Program-made: the position numbers and the translations under genes
Shown here: piece by piece, positions 17,515 to 26,829 of the stretch
Numbering within the stretch: position 1 is the first letter of the stretch
Layout: each line of letters starts with the position of its first letter
Source of the DNA: Leptolyngbya sp. PCC 6406
GTDB lineage: Bacteria > Cyanobacteriota > Cyanobacteriia > Phormidesmidales > Phormidesmidaceae
DNA length: 64,000 nt
Assembly: GCF_000332095.2 (NCBI RefSeq)
Contig: NZ_KI913949.1
Coordinates: 3,374,335 to 3,438,334, forward strand
Reading direction: 5' to 3'
The notes under the pieces: generated by a model
Told to the model about the DNA's origin: nothing
Databases searched by the model: none
Seen by the model: the letters and a program-made list of their open reading frames with translations, nothing else

Positions 17515-20163
17515 ATGGCTCTCAAGCGTTTTCGGCCTATCTCGCTTTTTATTGGGCTACTCTTGCCCTTAGTCCTCAATCCTCCTGCCCAGGCCCAGGG
17601 TGTCTGTCCCTACGCCATTTTGCGGATTGAGAGTCGTCAGGCGGTGGATGCGGCGGCGGTGTGTGAGGCGGCGAAACCCTGGGCCGATGCGGGCTATCAG
17701 GTGTTGGTCTTTCTCACCGATGCCCGCCCTGCCAATGAAGATGCCTGGTTTGCGCTTCTGGATGGGGTGGAGGCGGAGGCCCGTCTGCGGGACTTGACCC
17801 AGGATGACTATTTTGAAAAGGCTGCGATCGCACTAGAGGCGACTACTGCGACGGATCTGCCCTACGGCATCACCTTGACCTATGGTGAAGCCCTTTACAA
17901 CACCCCCTTAGACACCAACGCCGCCGCCCTTGAAAGCGTCAAACGCGGCATCCGAGAGTCCCTCGCAGCCCAGGATGCCACTGGAGCTTTGACTACGGGC
18001 CTAGCAGCGGCAGCGGACTTGGCCGGAATTTCTACCCTTGCTCCGGTAGCCCCGAATCCCCCCGTTCCCCTCACAACACCCCCGTCGTCGGCTGTGGGTA
18101 CCTCTACCGTGGTTGCCGATCAGGGTGACTCTGGCAATGCCCTGGCGGGGGGAGGGTTGGTCGTGGCGTTAGGGGGCTCGGTGGGATTTGTGGCCCTGCG
18201 GCGACGGCGAAAACAACGGTTACAAGCCCAGCTCGCAACCCTGCAATCTCGCATTGCTAATCTGCTCATGGGGTGTGAGCAGCTTTTGGCGGGGGGAGTC
18301 GCGGAAAACACGGTGTCTTACCAGTTGTTTGTGGAGGCGGATGGAGAACGCTATCCCGAACTGACTCAGCAGGTGAAAGCTGGCTTGACTCAGGCACGGC
18401 AAGCCTTGGATCAAGCTTTTCAGGTCCATTCCCACCTGCAAGAGGATGCCGCTCAGTCGCAACGCCCCCTGCCGGCACAGGTAGAAGCCTGGGAAATGCT
18501 CTACCTCTCCTTTGTGGGCAAGCGCGATCGCATTCGCGCTATGTCCGACGAAGAACTGCAAACTCTGCTGAATCCAGCGCAAGTATTAGAGTCAAACCCT
18601 GGTCTCAGTCAAGGACTTGTGACCCAATTAGAGACCATCCAACAACGGATCAAAGACACCCCCCTGAAGGTGGAGTTGATGCAGGTGAACCCAGAGGGGG
18701 TAGACAATGAAGGGATTTTAGGGCTGGTGGAACAGGTGGACGCCACCATTGGTCGGCTGCGGCAGGCCGTCAGAACCGCTCCAGAGCAGTTGGCCCAGAT
18801 TCGTCAACGGCGGCAAGCTCTGGATACCAACTTCCCCACCAGTTTGGGGCTATCGGCGGCGGACGTTTTTTGGGGTGTTGATCAACTGATTGCAGCGGCG
18901 GAGACATCTTTGAACCAGGATCGCCTTTATCTGCAAGTGCTGACCCACTGTTCGGCGGCCACCCAGGCGATGGATGGATTTACGCCGCTTAAAAAAGTAT
19001 TGCAAACCCATGAGCGCCAGCAGGCGGATATTCAAGCTGTCACCACGGCGGGCTACCGTCCTCCCCGCTTGCCCCAGCGGCAGGCGGCGGTGGAGAAGGT
19101 GTTAGCCCAACTACGGCACCAGTTGCAGTCAGGAGACTATGCCCCAGCCCTAGACACGTTGCCGGATCTGGAAAAGGTAAGCCGGGAAGCCCTGGACGCT
19201 GCGACCGACTGGCAAAAGCATCACCAAACGAATCAGCAGGATCTCCATGCCTTGACAACTGAGGCTGATCACCTGCGAGCCCTATACCAAAATGAGGCTG
19301 GAGCAGCGTGGGATCGCCTCCGGGCCTACCCCGCTAGCAACTGGAGCGACCTGACTGCCAACCTGGACCAGGCCGATGAAATTCTGCAACGGGTGCAGGG
19401 CAAAACCTTGCCCTATCTCTATCAACAAAATGATTTCTCAGTCCAAGCTCTGGATATCGTCAGTGGTGGCATCACTACCCTTAAACCAGAATTGGCAGCG
19501 GTAGAGACCTACCTCCAGGCTGTTCTGGACCGGATGCAATTGATTGAAACTGCCGCCGCTCGCCTCAGCCATGAGTTGAGCGAGGTGGAGGCAAATATCC
19601 ACCAGACCACGAAGTTTGTCACGGAAAAACTGCTGGGCATTTTTGCCACCAGTGAGCCCGATCAACGGCTTAAGGAAGCCCAAAGCCAGGTGGACAGCGC
19701 CCGTCAACTTGGTCGGGACCGAGAATTTCTGCTGGCTTGCGAAGCCCGAGATCAGGCGCTGCGCTTGGTGTTGTTTGTCTACGCCGCTAAGGTGCGGGAG
19801 GTTGCCGCAAAAGCGCGATCGCAGGTCATGGACCGCGACGCCCAAGGCGCAGGTCAAGCTGACTACGACCAAGCGGAACAGTTGATTGCCAACGACAATG
19901 CCATCCGAACGGCTACTGGCACCGCTCTGTTTGCCCAATACGCCAATATGGGTCAGGCGCGTCAAGCCCTGGATACGGCGGAGAAACTGGCCCGTCAATC
20001 CATTCGGCGCACCCAAGCCGCCCGGAATACTCGCTCCTCTAGCTCTAGCAGTTCCTATAGTTCCGGGAGTTCTTCTAGCTTTGGCAGCTCCAGCCGTTCC
20101 TCTAGTTCTGGGGGCTCCTCTAGCCGTTCCTCTAGTTCTGGGGGCAGTAGCCGTAGGCGCTAA
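17515..20163 (+). CDS. Membrane protein with TPM-like domain, coiled coils and Ser-rich tail
   Basis: 882 aa. Signal peptide ~1-27 ending at AQA. Residues ~30-170 resemble the TPM/YgcG fold (WADAGYQVLVFLTDARP, RLRDLTQDDYFEKAAIAL, LPYGITLTYGEAL). A membrane span lies at ~205-225 followed by a basic RRRRKQR stop. Residues ~230-830 form long helical coiled coils rich in Gln, Leu and Ala. The last ~45 residues are almost only Ser, Gly and Arg with internally repeated SSSGGSS units, as in YgcG-like proteins. The topology would place the N-terminal domain outside and the long helical part in the cytoplasm. Function unknown. It starts 160 bp after the hairpin. TPM assignment is by pattern and only moderate. 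Confidence 0.7.
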   Translation: MALKRFRPISLFIGLLLPLVLNPPAQAQGVCPYAILRIESRQAVDAAAVCEAAKPWADAGYQVLVFLTDARPANEDAWFALLDGVEAEARLRDLTQDDYFEKAAIALEATTATDLPYGITLTYGEALYNTPLDTNAAALESVKRGIRESLAAQDATGALTTGLAAAADLAGISTLAPVAPNPPVPLTTPPSSAVGTSTVVADQGDSGNALAGGGLVVALGGSVGFVALRRRRKQRLQAQLATLQSRIANLLMGCEQLLAGGVAENTVSYQLFVEADGERYPELTQQVKAGLTQARQALDQAFQVHSHLQEDAAQSQRPLPAQVEAWEMLYLSFVGKRDRIRAMSDEELQTLLNPAQVLESNPGLSQGLVTQLETIQQRIKDTPLKVELMQVNPEGVDNEGILGLVEQVDATIGRLRQAVRTAPEQLAQIRQRRQALDTNFPTSLGLSAADVFWGVDQLIAAAETSLNQDRLYLQVLTHCSAATQAMDGFTPLKKVLQTHERQQADIQAVTTAGYRPPRLPQRQAAVEKVLAQLRHQLQSGDYAPALDTLPDLEKVSREALDAATDWQKHHQTNQQDLHALTTEADHLRALYQNEAGAAWDRLRAYPASNWSDLTANLDQADEILQRVQGKTLPYLYQQNDFSVQALDIVSGGITTLKPELAAVETYLQAVLDRMQLIETAAARLSHELSEVEANIHQTTKFVTEKLLGIFATSEPDQRLKEAQSQVDSARQLGRDREFLLACEARDQALRLVLFVYAAKVREVAAKARSQVMDRDAQGAGQADYDQAEQLIANDNAIRTATGTALFAQYANMGQARQALDTAEKLARQSIRRTQAARNTRSSSSSSSYSSGSSSSFGSSSRSSSSGGSSSRSSSSGGSSRRR
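20030..20160 (+). repeat. Serine/glycine-coding tandem repeat
   Basis: Imperfect repeats of TCCTCTAGTTCTGGGGGC and TCCTCTAGCCGT encode the Ser-rich tail of the preceding gene. The units are near-identical at the DNA level, so the tail length is probably variable by slippage. Confidence 0.7.
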
Positions 20164-20233
20164 GTATCCGGAAACACGCTCCAAGCCCTAACTCCTGCGA
20201 GGCAAAAAGGTAAAGTTGACAGACCACGAGCTG

Positions 20234-20686
20234 CTAGCTGACAAAGATCTCCCTTGAGGAACCCGTCCCCTTCACAGGTCTATCCCCTCGCTCCCTGGCT
20301 CTGCCGGGAAGCGCTCCCCCCGAGGCTCTGTCTCGCGGCTCTGGAGGCGGAGCCTCTGAGGGGCGTTCCCAGCCGGAGTCTGGGAACGAGGGAAGGGAGA
20401 AGCCGATCTTCTCGGCGATCTTTTCCTGCCCCCCCCTGCCCAAGCGCAGCCGCACCGCCTCAGCCACCGCCTGCACCGCCCCCCGCACCGACCCATCCCC
20501 CGCCTGCTGGATGCCAGCCAACGCCGCCCCATTCCCCGCCGCCACCTGGGCCGCGACCCCTGGAGCCACCAGGGCCAACACCTGCCGCAACCGGGCCACT
20601 GCCGCAACCACCTCCGGCCCCAACGCCGTCACCTCCGGTTCCGGTAGCAGCACCACCGCCACTAGGGCCAATTCCATCGGTTCCAT
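20234..20686 (-). CDS. Small hypothetical protein with repeat-derived C-terminus
   Basis: 150 aa. The N-terminus MEPMELALVAVVLL and the segment QEKIAEKIGF resemble the next gene upstream on this strand (MDPIAIAVAALVLM, KLAEKIGF), so the two are probably paralogues of a short cyanobacterial family with a hydrophobic N-terminal helix and an Ala/Val-rich middle. After KIGF the homology stops: the last ~50 residues, rich in Pro, Arg and Glu, are encoded by a dispersed palindromic repeat (20341-20390) and its flank. Thus the original stop was probably lost or moved when the repeat arrived. Function unknown. It could be a decaying copy. Confidence 0.55.
   Translation of the reverse strand: MEPMELALVAVVLLPEPEVTALGPEVVAAVARLRQVLALVAPGVAAQVAAGNGAALAGIQQAGDGSVRGAVQAVAEAVRLRLGRGGQEKIAEKIGFSLPSFPDSGWERPSEAPPPEPRDRASGGALPGRARERGDRPVKGTGSSREIFVS
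20341..20390. repeat. Dispersed palindromic repeat, GTTCCCAG type
   Basis: CGTTCCCAG at 20364-20372 pairs with CTGGGAACG at 20380-20388, preceded by the GGAGGCGGAGCCTCTGAGG palindrome. This is the widespread cyanobacterial interspersed element family; another member is at 21424-21449. Here it overlaps the 3' end of a small gene. Confidence 0.75.
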
Positions 20687-20740
20687 CAGTTAACCCTCTA
20701 CTAACCCTCTGCCATCGGGTACGGGAAATACGGTTCGTTT

Positions 20741-20770
20741 GGCGGTGGGCAATGCCCGCCCTACGCTGGG
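20741..20770. repeat. Dispersed hairpin repeat copy A
   Basis: GGTGGGC-AAT-GCCCGCC followed by CTACGCTGG. A second copy lies at 20944-20972. It lies in the 286-bp gap between the two paralogous genes, which otherwise shows no gene. Confidence 0.65.
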
Positions 20771-20943
20771 CTGTTCTGGTGCTTCCTATAGAGGCGAACA
20801 GCCGTTCGCCCCTACGAGAATTCATTCCTTTAATCAGCAACCCCCTCTTTTAGAGGACGGTCGCTATGAGCGGCGGAATTCTATTCCGGCGCGGGGTGGC
20901 AGCGGGGCGATCGCTGCGGGGCTCTGAAGAGAACTCAATGCTC

Positions 20944-20972
20944 AGCGGTGGGCCATGCCCACCCTACGCTGG
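20944..20972. repeat. Dispersed hairpin repeat copy B
   Basis: GGTGGGC-CAT-GCCCACC, a perfect 7-bp stem, followed by CTACGCTGG as in copy A at 20741-20770. It ends one base before the stop of the next minus-strand gene and may act as its 3' end structure. Confidence 0.65.
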
Positions 20973-21350
20973 TCAGAGTTCAAATTTGTTGATGTTGACC
21001 GGGTTGTAGCCCCCCTGGAACACAAAGCCAATCTTTTCCGCCAGTTTGCCCTGGTTGATCACGCCACCAAACTGCTGCTGCATCTGCTCAGCCGTTGCCG
21101 CTACCGACGCCGCCACCGACGGGTCCACCGCCGCCACCCGGCGCACCTCCTCAATGATCTCGGCGTCAATCACCTCAGGGCTTTCCGCCGCCGCCAGCCG
21201 CTTGGCCGTGTCAGGCGCTTTGCGTCGCAACACCGCCCACAACCCACGGGTCGCCGCCAGGGTGCCCTCCCCCAGTTTTTCCCCCACCTTCTCCGTGGCC
21301 TTCGTACTCATTAGTACCAATGCTGCTACTGCGATCGCGATCGGATCCAT
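20973..21350 (-). CDS. Small conserved hypothetical protein
   Basis: 125 aa. MDPIAIAVAALVLMSTKATEKVGEKLGEG: a short hydrophobic N-terminal helix directly followed by a charged amphipathic helix. The middle (APDTAKRLAAAESPEVIDAEIIEEV) is acidic and helical, and the end reads KLAEKIGFVFQGG. I recognise this pattern from short cyanobacterial proteins that occur in tandem copies, but no function is known to me. The gene 20234-20686 downstream is its likely paralogue. Start ATG at 21350. A membrane-active role is possible from the N-terminal helix but is speculation. Confidence 0.7.
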   Translation of the reverse strand: MDPIAIAVAALVLMSTKATEKVGEKLGEGTLAATRGLWAVLRRKAPDTAKRLAAAESPEVIDAEIIEEVRRVAAVDPSVAASVAATAEQMQQQFGGVINQGKLAEKIGFVFQGGYNPVNINKFEL

Positions 21351-21423
21351 ACAGTCCCCCGCCTAGGCAAGTCTTTGCCCGCCAGTATACCCAGCCCGCC
21401 CCCACCCGCCACCCGCATAAACT

Positions 21424-21449
21424 CGTTCCCACGCTGGAGCGTGGGAACG
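21424..21449. repeat. Perfect 12-bp palindromic repeat
   Basis: CGTTCCCACGCT at 21424-21435 pairs with AGCGTGGGAACG at 21438-21449 with a two-base loop. Same family as 20364-20388. It lies in the gap between the small hypothetical gene and the channel gene, where it could serve as a 3' end structure. Confidence 0.75.
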
Positions 21450-21533
21450 ATGGAACCCTAGAGATGACGGGGAGGAGAACTAGCGGGCCATGGTTCATGG
21501 CGTATGAAATCCAAGCGTTATGGCATCCGAGTG

Positions 21534-22592
21534 TTACGGAATCCGATCGATATTGCGGAAGGCCATCACGATCAGGGAGTCATTTCCCTCCAGCCATTGA
21601 AAACAGTCGCGCTTGGGGTTAAGCAGGATCTCACCATTGCTCCGCTTGATGCCCAGCAGCAGCAGCGGATTTTCAGGATGGACGGCGCTATGTTCGCTGA
21701 TCAATTGGCTCAGCTCTGGAAAAGACTTGCCTCGAAACTGAGTGGGGTATTTGCTGGGCTCAATAAAGTAAAACTCATTGGTGTCATCGGAATAGGTCAA
21801 GAGTTGCTGGTAGACCACAGACATATTCCTGAACATGGCACTTTGGGCAATGATGCCGGAACTGTAGTCCCGTGCTGAAACCACCTCATCCACCCCCGCT
21901 TCCTGTAAATGGCGACGGCGATCTAAGTTCACCAGCTCGGCAATGACGTGGATATCCTTTTGCTGGCCTGGAATTTGCTCCAGATGCTTGATCGCTAGGG
22001 CGATCAGGGCATTTTTTTCGTCCGGCCCCACACTCTCCTCATCCGCCAGCAAGATCACGGCTTTCGCCTGGGGAGCCTGGAGCTTTTCCAAGGTGGCGTG
22101 GTGGGTGGGGTCGGCCTGAACAAAGTGAACATCATCCCGATCTGCCAGCTCCCCTTGGTCCTCCACCGCTGCCGCAGAGACTACGACAATGTCCCGAGGC
22201 TGATCCTGGTTGGCCTCCAGGAGCTGCTGGACAATATTCATGGCCTTGCTATTCCAGTTGCAGAGAATGATGTGGTTTTTGAACTGTTTCACGGCCCGTT
22301 GTTTCCAAATCGCCCGAGTGACAAAAAAAGAGGAGATTTTGCCAATGATGGCCCCAAAAATGAAGGTGCCAAAGACCAATAGCACTAATTGCAGTACCCG
22401 TCCGGTGACCGTCCTGGGCTTGTCGGGATACTCCCCCATCAGGGTGATGATGGCATCCTCCAGACCTTCCCAGAAAGCCCGCCCGGAGAGTTGACCCTCG
22501 CTCCACAGCAGCAGGCCAATTACGCTAAATAGGGCTAGACCAGCGCTCGTCAGGGCTAGGGTGAGTTTCAGACGACTATTGCGCTTTCCCAT
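21534..22592 (-). CDS. Two-span ion-channel-like protein with RCK/TrkA-N domain
   Basis: 352 aa. First membrane span ~10-30, a pore-loop-like stretch at ~residues 45-58 (AIITLMGEYPDKP), a second span ~67-90, then a TrkA-N/RCK nucleotide-binding domain (NHIILCNWNSKAMNIVQQLLE, VHFVQADPTHHATLEKL) and a C-terminal RCK_C-like region. The layout is that of RCK-gated potassium channels and CASTOR/POLLUX-like proteins. However, the loop has GEYPDKP where K+ channels carry TVGYGD, so selectivity is unclear. The Rossmann loop reads CNWNSKA in place of GxGxxG. Located in the inner membrane. It is a single gene facing the same way as fabG, 80 bp behind it. Confidence 0.8.
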   Translation of the reverse strand: MGKRNSRLKLTLALTSAGLALFSVIGLLLWSEGQLSGRAFWEGLEDAIITLMGEYPDKPRTVTGRVLQLVLLVFGTFIFGAIIGKISSFFVTRAIWKQRAVKQFKNHIILCNWNSKAMNIVQQLLEANQDQPRDIVVVSAAAVEDQGELADRDDVHFVQADPTHHATLEKLQAPQAKAVILLADEESVGPDEKNALIALAIKHLEQIPGQQKDIHVIAELVNLDRRRHLQEAGVDEVVSARDYSSGIIAQSAMFRNMSVVYQQLLTYSDDTNEFYFIEPSKYPTQFRGKSFPELSQLISEHSAVHPENPLLLLGIKRSNGEILLNPKRDCFQWLEGNDSLIVMAFRNIDRIP

Positions 22593-22672
22593 GCTGCCGA
22601 TTCCATATCCCTGTGGTGGCTGGATGTGGACCTAGGATTTTTGCTCAAGGGGCACTGCAAAGGGGCTGAACC

Positions 22673-23494
<822 letters not shown>

Positions 23495-23509
23495 TTAACA
23501 CCCCTGCTG

Positions 23510-24493
23510 TTAACACCCCTGCGGGTCATACCAGATCAGCGACGAGGCATCTTCTTGATTGCGCCAGCGGATCCAGCCCTCCTGGGAGCGGGCACCGGGT
23601 AATAGTACACAGCCATTGCTGGGCTGGGTGACGCTCACCTGCATCCAATCTCCCTCAAAGGCCAGGGGTTTAATAAAGCTGTCGGGGCCGACCAAGGCCA
23701 AAATGCTACTGTTGCCGTTAGGACTAGGGCGCAGGGATTGGGAAATGCCATGGTGGCGAAAGGCGACCCGATCCACCGCCAGAAAGCGATCTTGCCAGGT
23801 TTCCACCTCCAACTCAATATTGCCCGCCGCTAGGTGTTCCTGATGAGCCCAGGCCATCCCTACCGGGGTGTACTGGAAGCGAAACCAACCATCCTCGCGA
23901 ATTTCCATTACTGGAAACGAAAAGAGAGCCTCGGCGGTCTGCAACATCCGAAAGGCAGCATCGGATCCGACGGCCAAGGGGGTGCTGCCGTTGGGTACTA
24001 GCCAGCCATTAATCAACCAGCCCCAGGGCTGCCCCCCCGGCTCTCCATAAATGGGCAGGGCGGCTTCCTGAAGCCAGTTGGCTTGACCATAGTCGGTCTC
24101 AACTTCCGTCTCGGGGGGGGAAGACGGGAGAAGCTTAGGGCGCAAATGCCCCACCCCAATATCGTCATCCGCATTGGGCACCAACCCCAGGATTCCCGCC
24201 ACTGCCGGAGGCTTGGGAGCGGGTAAGGTTTCCGGCAGCGGCGGGAGGGGGGGTGTTTCTAGAGGGGCGTCGGGGCGGTCGCTGGTCTGGGCTAGGGATT
24301 GATGATCTGGGGAGACTATAGATCCCAGGGATTCCAGGGATTCCAAGGACTCTAACGCACCGGCAACAAAGGCGGCGGTGGAGTTGGGTACATCAAGAGT
24401 CTTGCAGAGGCTGGGAGGGGCTGCCAGGGCGATAACTGCGATCGCACTGGTGACGGGGAGTAGGCTCAACCCAATCACTCGGGAGGTGGTCAT
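23510..24493 (-). CDS. Exported hypothetical protein, SH3-like
   Basis: 327 aa from ATG 24493 (MTTSRVIGLSLLPVTSAIAVI), which gives a clear signal peptide or N-terminal anchor; the 43 codons upstream were rejected. A Pro-rich, low-complexity linker (~55-120) includes ESLESLESLGS and PPLPPLPETLP. The C-terminal ~190 residues contain WLQEAALPIYGEPGGQPWGWL and a second similar beta segment (EGDWMQVSVTQPSNGCVL, GWIRWRN), reminiscent of bacterial SH3 domains that bind cell-wall material. Function is unknown; a periplasmic location is likely. Confidence 0.7.
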   Translation of the reverse strand: MTTSRVIGLSLLPVTSAIAVIALAAPPSLCKTLDVPNSTAAFVAGALESLESLESLGSIVSPDHQSLAQTSDRPDAPLETPPLPPLPETLPAPKPPAVAGILGLVPNADDDIGVGHLRPKLLPSSPPETEVETDYGQANWLQEAALPIYGEPGGQPWGWLINGWLVPNGSTPLAVGSDAAFRMLQTAEALFSFPVMEIREDGWFRFQYTPVGMAWAHQEHLAAGNIELEVETWQDRFLAVDRVAFRHHGISQSLRPSPNGNSSILALVGPDSFIKPLAFEGDWMQVSVTQPSNGCVLLPGARSQEGWIRWRNQEDASSLIWYDPQGC

Positions 24494-24919
24494 AACACTA
24501 ATTACGCAGGGCGCTAATGAGGTGAACAGAGATGGCGGGCACAGCTTGGCCCAGCAGATACAGCCGCAAACTGGTATAAAGGCTTGCCCCATGGTGCCAC
24601 ACTCCTCCGGGGGATTGTCCACTGTCCCGGTAGTGCGAAAAGAGCCTTAAGATTTTCTGGGCAACCACCCCTTTCCGGCAGAGCTTGTTAGGATCTATCC
24701 AACCTCCCTTGATACAGAACCGGCAATAAACAATGAGACGAGATATGTGACGAGATATGCCGGGAAGCAACGAAATACTTAATACTTCCGCCTTTAGTAT
24801 TGCTATGGTGGCGACGGCCCAAAGCCCTAATCTCACCCTATGATTCAGTTGTCATAGGGGTTCTTGAGGCTGGCTGGTCGTTCCGCTGCCATTACCCCCA
24901 TTATTCGGTTTTTATTGCC
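24494..24919. promoter_or_regulatory. Divergent intergenic region
   Basis: 426 bp between two genes transcribed in opposite directions, so both promoters should lie here. It contains an imperfect direct repeat, GAGACGAGATATGTGACGAGATATG, at about 24730-24760. I could not fix -35/-10 elements with confidence. Minus-strand reading frames here look spurious. Confidence 0.45.
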
Positions 24920-25042
24920 ATGGATATCAAAGCCATTTTGCCCGTTCTGACCATTGTGTTTGTGGTGGCCTGCCTATTCTTTGGCACCCGTAACGGCTTC
25001 TACGACAGCGATGACTACCATGGCAATGGATCTGCCCATTAA
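24920..25042 (+). CDS. 40-aa single-span membrane protein
   Basis: 40 aa from ATG 24920. Residues ~4-21 (KAILPVLTIVFVVACLFF) form one membrane span, followed by GTRNGFYDSDDYHGNGSAH, a polar acidic tail. The size and layout recall the small thylakoid-type subunits of cyanobacteria, and I believe close relatives occur in other cyanobacteria as unnamed proteins, but I cannot assign it to a known photosystem or b6f subunit. Its stop TAA is at 25040-25042, just before the next gene, so the two are probably co-transcribed. Longer upstream frame rejected because it has no membrane-protein character. Confidence 0.7.
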   Translation: MDIKAILPVLTIVFVVACLFFGTRNGFYDSDDYHGNGSAH

Positions 25043-25066
25043 GGATTGTCCTGGTTAATCAATCCT

Positions 25067-26740
25067 GTGAGTGAACTGTCCTGCTTGCCCTATGCCGTGG
25101 GCCATGGCCAAGAGGGCGTCTGCCTAACTCTACACATGGGGCCTCACCGCATCTTATTAGACTGTGGTTTGGCTTCCCTAGAGTCCTTGCCGACGGCGGA
25201 GCCCCCGGCAGAATTTGTGGTCTGTACCCATGCCCATCCAGACCACAGCTTAGGGTTGCTCAAGTTTCACCAGACTTGGCCCCATATTCCCATTTTTAGC
25301 AGTGCGGCCACCGCTGCCCTGCTCCCCCTCAACTGGCCCGAGGTGGCCCTGCCCCAAGGAGCAGACTTTTGTCAGCGTCTACCCTGGCGTCAAGAGGTGG
25401 CCCTCGGGGAGGATCTTACCCTTACCCTCTGGCCCTCTGGCCATCTACCGGGGGCGGCCTCCATACTACTCACCTATGCCCACCGCGATCGCAGATACAC
25501 CGTCTTTTACACAGGAGACTTTTTCCTCTCCAACGGGCGACTGGTGGAGGGACTCCCCCTAGATGAATTGCGCGGACTCAAGCCCGACGTATTGATCCTA
25601 GAGGGGAGTCAGGGCACCGCCCGCCATCCCCACCGTCGTCAGCAGGAGAACAGTCTGGCGGATCAGATCAATCAAGCGATTGCAGCAGGCTATAACGTCC
25701 TCCTGCCGGTCCCCATTTTGGGCCTAGGGCAAGAACTCGTCATGCTGCTCCGCAGCCACCACCACTTCACGGGACAAGATGTGACGGTGTGGGTAGACCC
25801 CTGGGTGGCCCAGGGTTGCGACGCCTATCTAGACCTGCTGCCCCACCTGCCGACAAACGTCCAAAACTTTGCCCGCCACCAGCCCCTATTCTGGGACGAG
25901 CGGATTTTACCTCGGGTGCGGCGGCTAGGGGCTGAACATCCCCTGACAGATCCGGAGAGCCCAGCGATTGTAATTGGGTACCAAGAAGCGGATCTCAGCC
26001 TCTATGGCGGCTGGGGCAAGCGGCCCTGGCGTATTTTCCTCCCGGACCCCCTTGCCGCCCGGTTAATGGCAGCGGGCTTTGATCCCTCCCCTGAGGAGAC
26101 CCCAGATCGCGTTCTCGACTGGCTCCAAGCCCTAGATCCCCATTTAGAATCGGGGCACGCCCACTTAGAAACCTACCTGCTCACCACCCACTGTGACGGT
26201 CCCGGCACCACCCAACTCATCCACAACCTCCGTCCCCAGCACGTAATGTTCGTCCATGGTTCCCCCAACTACCTCATGGACTTGGCTAGTTTAGAAGACC
26301 TCCAGAGCCGCTACCAGCTCCATTTACCCTCCCCTGGTCGGCAGGTAGATCTGCCCATTGGCGATCGCTTTCTTCAGCCTGCGGCCCCTGAAACCCTATT
26401 CGAGGGAGAATTAACCCAGACTGGTGAGGGAATTTTACTTTCCTTGCCCCAGGCCATCCAAAATGACCCACGCTGGAGTCGTTTGGCAGACACCGGACTG
26501 CTTCAAATCCGGTGGCAAGGGGATGATTTAGTCCTGCGAGGTATCAGCCAACAAGCCATCCTACGACAGGCAGCCCCCCCGGCAACCCGAAGCGGACTTA
26601 TGGTGGAATGTTGCTTCCGCTGTCGCTATTGGCAACAACCCCGCTGCAACAATCCTCAATCCTCGCTGTTTGGCTTTCCGGTGGCAGCAGAGGGCTACTG
26701 CCCCGCCTTTGCGCCGAAACCCAAGGGATCTGCCGGGTAA
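25067..26740 (+). CDS. Metallo-beta-lactamase-fold hydrolase, beta-CASP-like
   Basis: 557 aa from GTG 25067 (SELSCLPYAVGHGQEGVCL). A TTG at 25046, four bases after the preceding stop, is an alternative; I prefer GTG because relatives begin just before the CLPYAVGH strand. The metal site reads THAHPDHS, with the further ligands SGHLPGA and TGDFF. The middle (VPILGLGQELVMLL, VWVDPWVAQGCDAYL) fits the beta-CASP insertion of RNA-processing nucleases, and HVMFVHGS supplies the late His. The C-terminal end has a Cys cluster (CCFRCRYWQQPRCNNP, EGYCPAF) that could bind metal. Likely an RNase or related phosphoesterase; the substrate is unknown. Confidence 0.8.
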   Translation: MSELSCLPYAVGHGQEGVCLTLHMGPHRILLDCGLASLESLPTAEPPAEFVVCTHAHPDHSLGLLKFHQTWPHIPIFSSAATAALLPLNWPEVALPQGADFCQRLPWRQEVALGEDLTLTLWPSGHLPGAASILLTYAHRDRRYTVFYTGDFFLSNGRLVEGLPLDELRGLKPDVLILEGSQGTARHPHRRQQENSLADQINQAIAAGYNVLLPVPILGLGQELVMLLRSHHHFTGQDVTVWVDPWVAQGCDAYLDLLPHLPTNVQNFARHQPLFWDERILPRVRRLGAEHPLTDPESPAIVIGYQEADLSLYGGWGKRPWRIFLPDPLAARLMAAGFDPSPEETPDRVLDWLQALDPHLESGHAHLETYLLTTHCDGPGTTQLIHNLRPQHVMFVHGSPNYLMDLASLEDLQSRYQLHLPSPGRQVDLPIGDRFLQPAAPETLFEGELTQTGEGILLSLPQAIQNDPRWSRLADTGLLQIRWQGDDLVLRGISQQAILRQAAPPATRSGLMVECCFRCRYWQQPRCNNPQSSLFGFPVAAEGYCPAFAPKPKGSAG

Positions 26741-26829
26741 TCCTAACCCCATCCGCCCCAGTACAGAAAGTCAGAAGTGCGATCCATGACAGTAGCGTGG
26801 GTCAAACGGAGTGCGACCCACGGAACCTG

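Noticed and set aside
20254-20853. 199-codon plus-strand frame rich in Pro and Ala
   Set aside because: It is the reverse strand of the small minus-strand gene and of GC-rich repeats; composition follows the repeat, not a protein family.
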